A stretch of DNA of 64,000 bases from JAPOXR01 sp964291445. GTDB taxonomy: Bacteria; Pseudomonadota; Alphaproteobacteria; Rhodobacterales; Rhodobacteraceae. Both the position numbers and the translations under genes were made by a program. Positions 17,974-26,468 of this stretch are shown here, piece by piece (the stretch's first letter is position 1; every line of letters begins with the position of its first letter). The notes below the pieces were generated by a model. It had not been told where the DNA came from, searched no databases, and saw only the letters and a program-made list of their open reading frames with translations. The stretch covers positions 620,001 to 684,000 of the forward strand of contig OZ219864.1 in assembly GCA_964291445.2 (NCBI GenBank), written 5' to 3'.

Positions 17974-18005
17974 CGTCCATGATGTTGAACGCAACATCAT
18001 GGACG
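17974..18005 (+). terminator. Perfect 14-bp hairpin after the 2-hydroxyacid dehydrogenase gene
   Basis: Arms CGTCCATGATGTTG and CAACATCATGGACG (17974-17987, 17992-18005) are perfectly complementary around a 4-nt loop, starting 8 nt past the stop codon. There is no T-tract, so it is either a Rho-type or stabilising 3' structure or a protein-binding dyad. Confidence 0.45.
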
Positions 18006-18019
18006 CCGCTTGACGCCTG

Positions 18020-18160
18020 TGGATCGTGATCTTTCCGAATGCCCTGTCGACAATCCTGGCCGGCATTCGCATCGCCTTGGGTGTGTGCCGGGGAACACTC
18101 ATGGCAGCCGAGATGCTCGCAGGAGCCACGGGAGTCGGATTCATCGAATACAGCGCCTGA
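18020..18160 (+). pseudogene. ABC permease fragment (SsuC/TauC type)
   Basis: The plus-strand frame ending at the TGA 18158-18160 reads FPNALSTILAGIRIALGVCR, then GTLMAAEMLAGATGVGFIEY. This is the EAA-loop region of nitrate/sulfonate/taurine-type ABC permeases (consensus LP.AL..I..GLRIALG.aW...VAAEM.ga..GLGf). Only about 46 codons remain; the rest of the gene and its partners are gone. Confidence 0.65.
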
Positions 18161-18507
18161 ACAGCTTTGGTGTCGTCACCTGGAGAGGGGCAACTTCATT
18201 CGGCTTCTCTGCCATGCCAAGGCAAGTGGCGAGTTGCTCATAATGGCCTCAAGAGAGCTCGACATTCTCGAAACATGGTCACGTCCGAAATCACCGAAAT
18301 CTGGGTCCGTGCGACTCCCGTTTTACATGAAAACCCGGGGGTATCCGGGGTGCAGGCGGCTTCGAACATCCCGGGGTGCTGACGGCAACTGATCTGGAGC
18401 CCGGCGCGTCATGGGACGAATGGCATACCATTCCCCAAATCATGCTTGACACAACGGCACCGCCATCGGCCGGCCTTTCCCGGTTTTCGCTGGATCGGCT
18501 GCCGGTG
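18161..18507. other. Intergenic stretch, probably decayed transporter DNA
   Basis: 347 nt between the permease fragment and the end of the minus-strand dehydratase gene. Short plus-strand frames exist, but none matches a family I recognise. Confidence 0.4.
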
Positions 18508-20229
18508 TCACCGGGGTGTTGACGGGACTGGCAGCATGAACGGGAAGTCGCAGCCCTCGTCGGCTTGGGTGACTTCGGTGGCGTAGAGCCTGTCATAGCC
18601 GCGCCGTTCCCCGGGCGGCACGGTTGACGGCGACCAGGCGGCACGGCGGCGGGCCAGCTCCTCCTCGTCCACCAGCAGGTCGATGCGCCGCCGTGACACC
18701 GACAGGCGTATGCGGTCGCCGCTGCGAACCAGCGCCAGCGGCCCACCGACCGCGCTTTCGGGTGCAACGTGCAGGATTATGGTGCCGAAGGCGGTTCCGG
18801 ACATCCTGGCATCGGAAATCCGCACCATGTCGGTGACGCCGCTGGCTGCGAGCTTCCTCGGAATCGGCAAATATCCGGCCTCGGGCATCCCGGAGGCGCT
18901 CCGGGGGCCGGCATTCTGCAGCACCATGAAATCATCTTCGCAGATGTCGAGCTCCGGGTCGTCAACCCGGTTGGCGAGGTCTTGCAGCGACGAGAACACC
19001 ACCGCCCTGCCCTCTTTCTCGAAATTCCGCTTGTCGGCGGCCGAACGCTTCAGGATGGCTCCCCGCGGGGCAAGGCTTCCGAACAGCGCCACCAGGCCGC
19101 CCTGTGGCTCGAGCGGCTCCTCTGCCGTGGCGATGATCCGCCGGTCAATCCAGCCGGGATCGGATTCAATCCGGTCGCCCAGCGTACCGCCAGCCACCGA
19201 CAGCGTGTCGAGATGCAGCCACGGTCTCAGCTCGCGCAGCACCGCGCCCATCCCGCCGGCAAAATGGAAATCCTCCATATAGGCATCGCCGACCGGCTTC
19301 AGGTTGACCAGCACCGGTGTCGAGTCCGACAGTTCATTCAACCGCTCCAGGGATACGGACACGCCGGCACGGGCGGCGATCGCCGTCAGGTGAATCACCG
19401 CGTTGGTCGAGCCACCCAGCGCCAGCATGACCCGAAGCGCATTCTCCACCGATTTGGCGGTTATGACCTGGCTTGGCCGGATCGGATCGTGGATCAGCCG
19501 TGCCGCCGCCAACCCCGATGCCTCGGCGGCGCGCAACCTGTCGGCATGGACCGCAGGGATGGCTGAGGTGCCGGGAAGGGACATTCCAAGCGTCTCGGCA
19601 ATGCAGGCCATGGTCGACGCGGTGCCCATGACGGCACAGGTCCCTGCCGTCGTCGCCAGCCGCTCCTCGACGCGACTGATCTCGTCGGCCGAGATCTTCC
19701 CGGCCCGGAACATTCCCCAGAACCGGCGGCAATCGGTGCATGCGCCCAGGCGCTCCCCGCGGTGGCGGGAGGTCATCATCGGGCCGGCGACCAGCTGAAC
19801 CGCCGGTAGATCCGCTGACGCCGCGCCCATCAGCTGTGCCGGAACCGTCTTGTCGCATCCTCCCATCAGCACGACCGCATCCATCGGCTGGGCACGGATC
19901 ATTTCCTCGGTGTCCATGGACATCAGGTTGCGGAATTTCAGGCTGGTCGGGCTGAGAAACACCTCGCCCAGCGAAATCGTCGGAAACTCGACCGGCAGGG
20001 CGCCGCCGAGCAGTACCCCGCGCTTCACCGCCTCGAGCAGTTCCGGGAAATGGCGGTGGCAGTTGTTGAACCCCGAACTGGTATTGGCAATCCCGACGAT
20101 CGGTTTCTCGAGATCCTCGGGCGAGTAGCCCATGGACGCCGCAAATGACCGGCGCAGGTAGACCGCGAAGTCACGATCCCCGTAATCGGTCAGGCCCAGT
20201 GCGAGGCCTTTTTCTCCTGTCGCCGTCAT
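18508..20229 (-). CDS. IlvD/Edd family dehydratase (sugar-acid dehydratase candidate)
   Basis: 573 residues from ATG 20229. IlvD/Edd enzymes use an Fe-S cluster to dehydrate dihydroxy acids. The cluster and active-site motifs are present: GGCDKTVPAQLMGAASADLP, CTDCRRFWGMFRAGKIS, AGTCAVMGTASTMACIAETL, ALGGSTNAVIHLTAIAARAG and DARMSGTAFGTIILHVAPE. The N-terminus (YGDRDFAVYLRRSF, NNCHRHFPELLEAVKRGV) fits the pentonate/hexonate dehydratase branch better than branched-chain IlvD. It is the last gene of the minus-strand run from 31365 but sits 254 nt behind the TPP enzyme gene, so it may also have its own promoter. Substrate unknown. Confidence 0.88.
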   Translation of the reverse strand: MTATGEKGLALGLTDYGDRDFAVYLRRSFAASMGYSPEDLEKPIVGIANTSSGFNNCHRHFPELLEAVKRGVLLGGALPVEFPTISLGEVFLSPTSLKFRNLMSMDTEEMIRAQPMDAVVLMGGCDKTVPAQLMGAASADLPAVQLVAGPMMTSRHRGERLGACTDCRRFWGMFRAGKISADEISRVEERLATTAGTCAVMGTASTMACIAETLGMSLPGTSAIPAVHADRLRAAEASGLAAARLIHDPIRPSQVITAKSVENALRVMLALGGSTNAVIHLTAIAARAGVSVSLERLNELSDSTPVLVNLKPVGDAYMEDFHFAGGMGAVLRELRPWLHLDTLSVAGGTLGDRIESDPGWIDRRIIATAEEPLEPQGGLVALFGSLAPRGAILKRSAADKRNFEKEGRAVVFSSLQDLANRVDDPELDICEDDFMVLQNAGPRSASGMPEAGYLPIPRKLAASGVTDMVRISDARMSGTAFGTIILHVAPESAVGGPLALVRSGDRIRLSVSRRRIDLLVDEEELARRRAAWSPSTVPPGERRGYDRLYATEVTQADEGCDFPFMLPVPSTPR

Positions 20230-20483
20230 CCTGTCTGCCCCGTGGTTTTTCGGCCGGCACCGACATGAAGGCGAAGATTCCGAACGCTCGGCAATCGGCA
20301 AGCAGTCACGCCGACCTGGTCCGAACGGATCATCGAGCCGGCATCCGGCGACGTTGCCATGCGGCTGCCGGTTCGGGCCTGCGGATGACCGGGTGGTCCC
20401 GGGCGCCTGCCGCCGGGCGGGAAGGCGTGTCCGCTGGCCGAAACGACCGGGGCGGGTTTGCATGCATCGTTGACTCCACCGGT

Positions 20484-22373
20484 CTAGATTCGCATTTCCA
20501 GGTAGCGGTTTTCGACATCCTCTACCCAGTTTCCCACGTTCCAGGCGCCGTAGGCTCCCATTCCGCCGACGGGATCGGGGCCGCAATAGACCGGGATATG
20601 CAGCAGCGAAAGACCGTCATGGGCGAATGCCGCCTCGAGCGCTGCGTCGAGTTCGGCCCGGCTGTGGCCCCCGTGCAAGGCCATCACGCCGTCCACCGAG
20701 GACGCCATGGCGACGTAGTCGACGGCAACGCTGTCATTGGTCATGAAGCCGTGGCCGTATTGCGCCAGCTGCAATCCGGTGATGGCGGCCATGCGCCGGT
20801 TGTCGAACAGCGCAACCATGCCGCGCACGCCGTGTTCGACCGCGTCGATCAGGATCTGCGGGTTCATCATGAAAGACCCGTCACCCGTGAACGCGATCGC
20901 GTAGCGTGCCCCTTCAACATGCGCGCCGCCCAACAGCGCCGAGCACGCAAACCCCATATAGGACGCGCCGGCCTCGGTGAATGTCTGGCCCGGCAGGTCA
21001 TCTTCCACGACCTGGAACCCGTTCGCCTGCACGTCACCGGCATCGAAGAACTTGATGGCGCCGACGCGGTTGGCAAATGAGCTGACCGCATGAATGGCCG
21101 CCGGCTGTGTCAGCACCGGACGCCCCCAGACATCATCAACCAGTGGGTCAGCATGTATCCGCGAGGATTTGAACTCGGTCCACTCGCGCTTCTTTGCCAC
21201 GCACTCACGCCGCCACGCCTGGCGCAGGCCAGCGCCGGTGTCAGATCCGGCGGCGACCAACAGCGCCTCGATCACCGCGGTGATGTCGCCTGGCAGGCAG
21301 ATCGAGTTGGCATAATGCGTCACATCGCCAAGATCGCCGTTCAAATTCAGCACGGCGCCGGCATTCGGATAGCCGATGCCGGAACAATCGGCCTGGCAGA
21401 CGGCGCGGCTCCCGATCATGACCACCGAGTCGGCATTGTGCATGGCGTGGTTGCCGGAAATCGATCCCTTCGAGCCGCCGACATGCATGTTGAGGTCATC
21501 CCCATCCGCCAGCACCCCGGTTGAACCGGGAGAGAGTACAACCGGCGCACCGATCCGGGCGGCAAGATTCCTGACCGCCCGGTGATGGGCGCGGGCCCCG
21601 CCGCCGGCCTTGATGACGGTTCGGCTGCGGCTGCGCAAGAGATGCACCGCGTCATCCATTCCGTCCGGGCCGGCGGGCACGACCGCCGGCATGGCGGTGC
21701 GGCCGGGCAAGGCGCCGATGCCGAGTTTCATGCGCCGGGGCTGCGTGTTGATGGGCAGCATCACGTAGAATGGTCCGGGCTTGTAGGGGTGGTGCACGCA
21801 ATTGGTGCCGCGGCGAAGACATTCGCGCAGGCTGCCCGGCGTGTGCAGCGTGTATGACTGCCCCATCAATGCCGTCAGCTTCCCGAAGACGCCCTGCTCG
21901 CGCTTGGGCACCTGCTGCATGTTGAAACCCTCGCCCCGCGTCGTTTCATCGCCGTAGAGGTGATAGACGCCGATGCCGTTCGATGCGGCTGCCAGCGAGC
22001 CGGCCATGGCCTGGAGCGCGCCGGGGCCGATCGAGGTGACGACGGCCGGCGTCTCGCCGTAAACCCAGGCATGGGCGGTGGCGGCATGCGCCATCGCCAC
22101 CTCGTTGCGGCAGTTCAGGACATCAACGGCCCCTTCCCGCGCGTAGACGCGCAACACCTCGCCGAAATCGGTCGAGCCGTGGCCGAATATGGCAAAGTAG
22201 CGGCGCACGCCCTGTTTCAGCAATCCGATGACCAGCGCCTCGGACAGGGTGAGTTCGATGACCGGATCCATGAGGCCGGCTGACAGCGCCGCATCCACCG
22301 AATTGGCGGCGAATAACGCCGCTCGCCGGCGCATGTCCCGGTCTTCGTCCGGCAGCAGGTTCATGTCAGGCAT
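20484..22373 (-). CDS. Thiamine-diphosphate enzyme, IolD / acetolactate-synthase-like
   Basis: 629 residues from ATG 22373, overlapping the tctA stop by 8 nt. It has the three-domain layout of acetohydroxyacid-synthase-type enzymes: an N-terminal PYR domain with YFAIFGHGSTDFGEVLR and NEVAMAHAATAHAW (the catalytic Glu region), a middle domain, and a C-terminal TPP domain with GDGSFMMNPQILIDA...DNRR. The AIFGHG start is typical of IolD, the hydrolase that opens trihydroxycyclohexane-dione in inositol breakdown. It probably cleaves a C-C bond of a 1,2-diketone or 2-keto acid. Assignment to IolD itself is not justified, since no other iol genes are present. Confidence 0.85.
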   Translation of the reverse strand: MPDMNLLPDEDRDMRRRAALFAANSVDAALSAGLMDPVIELTLSEALVIGLLKQGVRRYFAIFGHGSTDFGEVLRVYAREGAVDVLNCRNEVAMAHAATAHAWVYGETPAVVTSIGPGALQAMAGSLAAASNGIGVYHLYGDETTRGEGFNMQQVPKREQGVFGKLTALMGQSYTLHTPGSLRECLRRGTNCVHHPYKPGPFYVMLPINTQPRRMKLGIGALPGRTAMPAVVPAGPDGMDDAVHLLRSRSRTVIKAGGGARAHHRAVRNLAARIGAPVVLSPGSTGVLADGDDLNMHVGGSKGSISGNHAMHNADSVVMIGSRAVCQADCSGIGYPNAGAVLNLNGDLGDVTHYANSICLPGDITAVIEALLVAAGSDTGAGLRQAWRRECVAKKREWTEFKSSRIHADPLVDDVWGRPVLTQPAAIHAVSSFANRVGAIKFFDAGDVQANGFQVVEDDLPGQTFTEAGASYMGFACSALLGGAHVEGARYAIAFTGDGSFMMNPQILIDAVEHGVRGMVALFDNRRMAAITGLQLAQYGHGFMTNDSVAVDYVAMASSVDGVMALHGGHSRAELDAALEAAFAHDGLSLLHIPVYCGPDPVGGMGAYGAWNVGNWVEDVENRYLEMRI

Positions 22374-23880
22374 TCGGCCCCCCGGCCGCGTCTTGAATGT
22401 TCTTCTTCGACCGCAACTCGCTGACCAACTGGTAGCCAATGACCAGGAGCGCCAGTGCGAAGAAGATCAGCGCTGTCGGCGACGACAGGAAGATGTCCAT
22501 GCTCCCGCCCGACAGCATCATGGCGGTGCGGAACTCGTTTTCCAATGTCGGGCCGAGTACCATGCCGAGAACGATCGGCGTGATCGGCACCCGCACCGCC
22601 GCCAGCAGGTAGGCCAGCGCCCCGATTGCACCCATGGCAAATATGTCAAAGGCACTGTTGCGGATCGAGTAGGCGCCGATTGCACACAGCACCATCACCG
22701 CCACCGCCAGCATTTGGCGCGGGACCCGCAGCACGTGGACGAACAGGCGAATGCCGATCAGCTGCATTCCCAGCACACAGACATAGGCGATGATGACGGC
22801 GACATACATGCCGTAAATTTCACCTGCATGGTTCATGAACAGTGCCGGGCCCGGCGTGATGCCGTGAATCATCAGGCCAGCCAGCACGATGGCGGTCGCC
22901 GGGTCGCCGGGAATGCCGAGCGACAGCAGCGGAATCAGCGTGCCGCCGGTGACGGCGTTGTTGGCGGTCTCGGGCGCGATCACCCCGTCGATATTGCCCT
23001 TGCCGAACGAGGCCGGATCCTTCGAGAAGCGCTTGGCATTGTCATAGGCGAGGAAGGAGGCGATCGGGCCGCCGGTACCGGGTATGGCACCAATCGCGGT
23101 TCCGAGGGCGGAACAGCGAACCATCAGCCAGAACTTGCTGGCCAGCAAGGCCAGGGATGGAAGTCTGGCGCGCAAATTCGTGATGCGATGCGTCCTGGAC
23201 TGGTCGGCGGGCGGGTCAGCGAATGCCTCGATGATGAAGGGAACCGCGAACAGGCCGATCATGGCGACCAGGAGATTCACGCCCTGGAGCAGGTTGACGC
23301 TGTCGAAGGTCATGCGCGGGATTCCGTCAATCGCGTCGATACCCACGGTCATGATCATCAGGCCCAGCACGCCCGAAATCAGCCCCTTCAGCAACGAATC
23401 GCCGCACAATCCGCAGATCGTCGACATGCCGAACAGGACCAGTGCAAAGATTTCGGCGGGACCGAAGCTGATGGCGATCCGCGACACCAGGTCGACCGAA
23501 ACGATCATCACGACAAGACTGAATATGCCGCCGAACACCGACACGATCACCGCCGTTCCCAGCGCGATCGACGCCTCGCCTTTCCTGGTCATCGGATGGC
23601 CGTCGAGCACGGTGGCGGCGGCGGATGGCGTCCCGGGTATACCCAGGAGGATCGCCGACACCGAACCACCGGTCATGCCGCCCACATAGGTGCCGAGAAG
23701 CAGCCCGATGGCCGGGACCGGATCCATGCCGAAGGTGATCGGCAGCGCCAGCGCCAGCGCCACGGTGAAGGTCAGCCCGGGGACCGACCCGAATACCAGC
23801 CCCACCAGCGAGCCGAGGCCGATCGCACCGATCGCCTGGGGGGTGAAGGCAAGGGAAAGAGCCTGGAAGAACAGATCCAT
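22366..23880 (-). CDS. tctA: Tripartite tricarboxylate transporter large permease TctA
   Basis: 504 residues, about 12 membrane segments, typical TctA length. Signature motifs are FGSVPGLTFTVALALALPIT (near residue 30), YVGGMTGGSVSAILLGIPGT (about 65-84) and GAIPGTGGPIASFLAYD. TctA is the main channel subunit of secondary transporters that use a periplasmic binding protein (TctC) and a small membrane subunit (TctB), normally importing carboxylates. Gaps are 4 nt to tctB and an 8-nt overlap with the TPP enzyme, showing a single operon. Confidence 0.93.
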   Translation of the reverse strand: MDLFFQALSLAFTPQAIGAIGLGSLVGLVFGSVPGLTFTVALALALPITFGMDPVPAIGLLLGTYVGGMTGGSVSAILLGIPGTPSAAATVLDGHPMTRKGEASIALGTAVIVSVFGGIFSLVVMIVSVDLVSRIAISFGPAEIFALVLFGMSTICGLCGDSLLKGLISGVLGLMIMTVGIDAIDGIPRMTFDSVNLLQGVNLLVAMIGLFAVPFIIEAFADPPADQSRTHRITNLRARLPSLALLASKFWLMVRCSALGTAIGAIPGTGGPIASFLAYDNAKRFSKDPASFGKGNIDGVIAPETANNAVTGGTLIPLLSLGIPGDPATAIVLAGLMIHGITPGPALFMNHAGEIYGMYVAVIIAYVCVLGMQLIGIRLFVHVLRVPRQMLAVAVMVLCAIGAYSIRNSAFDIFAMGAIGALAYLLAAVRVPITPIVLGMVLGPTLENEFRTAMMLSGGSMDIFLSSPTALIFFALALLVIGYQLVSELRSKKNIQDAAGGPNA

Positions 23881-23884
23881 TCGA

Positions 23885-24388
23885 TCACCCGAGATTTATC
23901 CAGGTGCCATTGGCCAGGTAGATTCCGATCAGCTTTTCGAAAACCAGCCAGCACCCGGCAGTCAGGCCCAGCGACATGCCGGCGATTTTCAGCATCGACT
24001 GGCCGCCCAGGCCGGCGATCATGATCAGGAACACGGCCACCGGGGTCGCAAGCACAAACCCGACCCGTTCGAGCAGCAGGCCGTAGATGACGATGACCGC
24101 GAGAACCTTGAGGGCAACAAACCAAGCCGCCTGAAGGTGCCCGCGACCTTCGGTCGGGGCTGCTGGCCCAGTGCCGGTTCCTGGTCGGCCGGCAAGCGCC
24201 GTCCTGGCGATCAGGATGGAGGACAGCCCCGCCAGGATGAGCCCGAACGCCATCGGAAACGCCCGGGCGCCGATATCGCCATCGCCGAACCCGGCCGGTA
24301 TGGTGTCGATGACCAGCCAGGTCCAGGCGCCGGAGAGCAGCAGGAGCACGGCTCCAAGCAGCAGGTTCTGTGTATGGCTGGTCATCAT
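23885..24388 (-). CDS. tctB: Tripartite tricarboxylate transporter small permease TctB
   Basis: 167 residues with four hydrophobic segments (about 8-28, 42-62, 90-112, 118-155), as in TctB. IGARAFPMAFGLILAGLSSI matches the conserved part after the first helix (G.R.FP...g..l). Two ATG codons overlap (24388 and 24385). It lies between tctC (15 nt) and tctA (4 nt). TctB pairs with TctA in the membrane; its exact role is little known. Confidence 0.88.
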   Translation of the reverse strand: MMTSHTQNLLLGAVLLLLSGAWTWLVIDTIPAGFGDGDIGARAFPMAFGLILAGLSSILIARTALAGRPGTGTGPAAPTEGRGHLQAAWFVALKVLAVIVIYGLLLERVGFVLATPVAVFLIMIAGLGGQSMLKIAGMSLGLTAGCWLVFEKLIGIYLANGTWINLG

Positions 24389-24403
24389 GTTGGTGTTGTC
24401 CGG

Positions 24404-25369
24404 CTACTTGGCCAGGCCAAGCTCGCCGAGCAGCTGACCGTAGAACGCATCGTCGTTCTCGATCAGCGCACCGAAGTCATCGGCATCCAGGAATGCCGGC
24501 GAAAAGCCGATATTGCCGGCCGCCTCCTGGAACTGGCTGCTGGCAACCGCAGCCTGGGCGGCGTCCTGCAGCCTGGCGACGACATCGTCGGGAGTGCCGC
24601 CAGGTGCGGCGAGTCCACGCCACATGGAAATGTTCACCTCCACGCCCTGTTCCATGGCGGTGGGCACGTCGGGCAGAACCGACACGCGCGCGTCACCGGT
24701 AACCGCCAGCACGTTCAAATCGCCCGCTTCGACATAGGATGCGAACTGCCCTGGCCACTGGATGGCGGCCTGGATTCGTCCGGCCAGCAATTCCACCGGC
24801 GCCTTGCCCTTTCCATACGAGATGAACGCGACCTTGTCGCCGATTCCCATTGCATCAAACAGCGCCGCCGAGGTCAGATGCGTGAACGATCCCTTGCCGG
24901 AAATCCCGACCGTCAGCTTGCCGTCCATGTCACCAACGGCGGCGGCCAAATCGGCAAGACTTTCCCAGCCCGACGAAGCGTTGACCGCCAGCGCCGGGAT
25001 CTCGGTCGAGACACGGGCGATCGGCGTGAAGGCCGTGTAGTCGAACTCCACGCGGCCAGTATGGTGGGTGGTGTTGATCGAATTCGAGTTCCAGACGATG
25101 TTGTAGCCGTCGGGAGCGGTTGAAACGACATGGGAATAACCAACCGCGCCGCCGCCGCCCGTGCGGCTGACCGGAACAACCGGCTGACCAAGCTCCTCGG
25201 ACATCAGCTCGGACAGGAGTTGTGCAATCGTGTTGGCCGTGCCGCCGAAGAGAACCGTCATGTCAACGGGTTTTTCCGGATACTCGGCCTGCGCCGGGGC
25301 GGCCAGGGCAATGAAAGCCGCCGACAGCGTGGCAGCCAATCCGTTTCTGACCGAAAATTTGAACAGCAT
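24404..25369 (-). CDS. tctC: Tripartite tricarboxylate transporter binding protein TctC (Bug family)
   Basis: 321 residues from ATG 25369, preceded by AAGGAG seven nt upstream; the longer frame to 25555 is unsupported. A signal peptide ends APAQAEYP. The Bug/TctC signature follows: PEKPVDMTVLFGGTAN near residue 32, RTGGGGAVGYSHVVSTAPDG, and the C-terminal half with PVELLAGRIQAA and RVSVLPDVPTAMEQG. Bug proteins bind carboxylates through a water network, and this one should set the substrate of the Tct system. The substrate is unknown. Downstream tctB and tctA complete the transporter. Confidence 0.92.
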   Translation of the reverse strand: MLFKFSVRNGLAATLSAAFIALAAPAQAEYPEKPVDMTVLFGGTANTIAQLLSELMSEELGQPVVPVSRTGGGGAVGYSHVVSTAPDGYNIVWNSNSINTTHHTGRVEFDYTAFTPIARVSTEIPALAVNASSGWESLADLAAAVGDMDGKLTVGISGKGSFTHLTSAALFDAMGIGDKVAFISYGKGKAPVELLAGRIQAAIQWPGQFASYVEAGDLNVLAVTGDARVSVLPDVPTAMEQGVEVNISMWRGLAAPGGTPDDVVARLQDAAQAAVASSQFQEAAGNIGFSPAFLDADDFGALIENDDAFYGQLLGELGLAK

Positions 25370-25415
25370 GTTTATCTCCTTGTTTGATGTAGGTGTGGCA
25401 ATGCCGGCGGGCCGG

Positions 25416-26468
25416 CTAATGCACGGTTGGATGATCTTGCCTCTTCCTGTCGGACTGCCTGCCTTCATGGCCTGCCGCATGGCTGCTGGTCCGCAGGGCA
25501 TGCAGTATCCTTTCCGGGGTGGCTGGCAGCGATGTGATGCGAACGCCGATGGCATCGTAGATCGCGTTCATGATCGCCGGCGCCGTCGGCAACAATGCCG
25601 GCTCGCCGATACCCTTGGCCTGAAGCGGGCTTTCCGGGTCGGGATCTTCCACGATGACGCAGTTGATCTGTGGAATGTCCAGTGACGTCGGCAGGATGTA
25701 TTTGGCAAAACCGTGCGTGATTGCATGCCCCTCCTCGGTGACATACTCCTCCATCAGGGCCTGGCCGAGCCCCTGCACGATACCCCCTTCGATCTGCCCC
25801 TCGACCCCGCGGGGATTGATGGCGCGACCGACATCATGCGCGGCCCAGATCCCGAGCACCTGGACCTCGCCGGTCCAGGTGTCGACTTCAACTTCCGCCA
25901 CCTGTGACCCGAAGACATAGGCCTGCCAGGGACTGCCGGACCCGTCGGCAGGATCCAGCCCCGTACCATGCGCGGTGAATGACGCCGACCCAACGGGAAC
26001 AACGCCGCGGCTCTTGCAGGCCGCGACCGCATCGGACATCGACATGCGCAAATTGGTCTCGACCGCCCAGATCTCGCCGTCAAAGGCGCGCAGATCGTCC
26101 GGTACGACATCCCATTGATCCGCGACCTGTTCGAACAGGATTTTGCGCGCCTCGCGGGCCGCCAGCGCCACCGAGTTGCCGATCATGTAGGTCTGGCGAG
26201 TGGCGCCAGCATGCGCTGCCTCGGGAGACCGGGCAGTGTCGTTGTCACCGATGGTGACATCCTGCGGCCTGATTCCCATCTCGTCGGCAGCCACCTGGGC
26301 AAGAACCGTCAGGATTCCCTCCCCGATTTCGGTCACCCCGGTCACGACCTTGGCGGTGCCGCCATCATCCAGCTCGGCCCATGCCCCGGCCCGATCGATC
26401 GTCGCCGTGCGCGCAATCCCGTACCAGCTTGCCGCCATCCCGCGCCCGCGCCGCATCCTGCCCATCAC
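25416..26468 (-). CDS. Molybdopterin subunit of XDH-family enzyme, C-terminal part (split gene)
   Basis: 350 residues from GTG 26468 (or ATG 26465). It begins inside the second molybdopterin-binding domain (MRRGRGMAASWYGIARTAT, then VTGVTEIGEGILTVLAQ) and runs to the end of the family, including HDVGRAINPRGVEGQIEGGI and KGIGEPALLPTAPAIMNAIY, which holds the catalytic Glu. The N-terminal part is the upstream frame at 26465-28354, which stops at a TGA overlapping this GTG-ATG start. Together they equal one normal Fe-S/molybdopterin polypeptide of about 980 residues. It may be a frameshifted gene or a real two-piece subunit; the junction lies in about 130 bp whose translation does not resemble the family. 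Confidence 0.8.
   Translation of the reverse strand: MMGRMRRGRGMAASWYGIARTATIDRAGAWAELDDGGTAKVVTGVTEIGEGILTVLAQVAADEMGIRPQDVTIGDNDTARSPEAAHAGATRQTYMIGNSVALAAREARKILFEQVADQWDVVPDDLRAFDGEIWAVETNLRMSMSDAVAACKSRGVVPVGSASFTAHGTGLDPADGSGSPWQAYVFGSQVAEVEVDTWTGEVQVLGIWAAHDVGRAINPRGVEGQIEGGIVQGLGQALMEEYVTEEGHAITHGFAKYILPTSLDIPQINCVIVEDPDPESPLQAKGIGEPALLPTAPAIMNAIYDAIGVRITSLPATPERILHALRTSSHAAGHEGRQSDRKRQDHPTVH

Noticed and set aside
22228..25123. Long plus-strand frames (up to about 600 codons) opposite the Tct genes
   Set aside because: They are antisense to clear tctA, tctB and tctC genes and arise from the high third-position GC. Their translations are His/Arg/Gln-rich without any family pattern.
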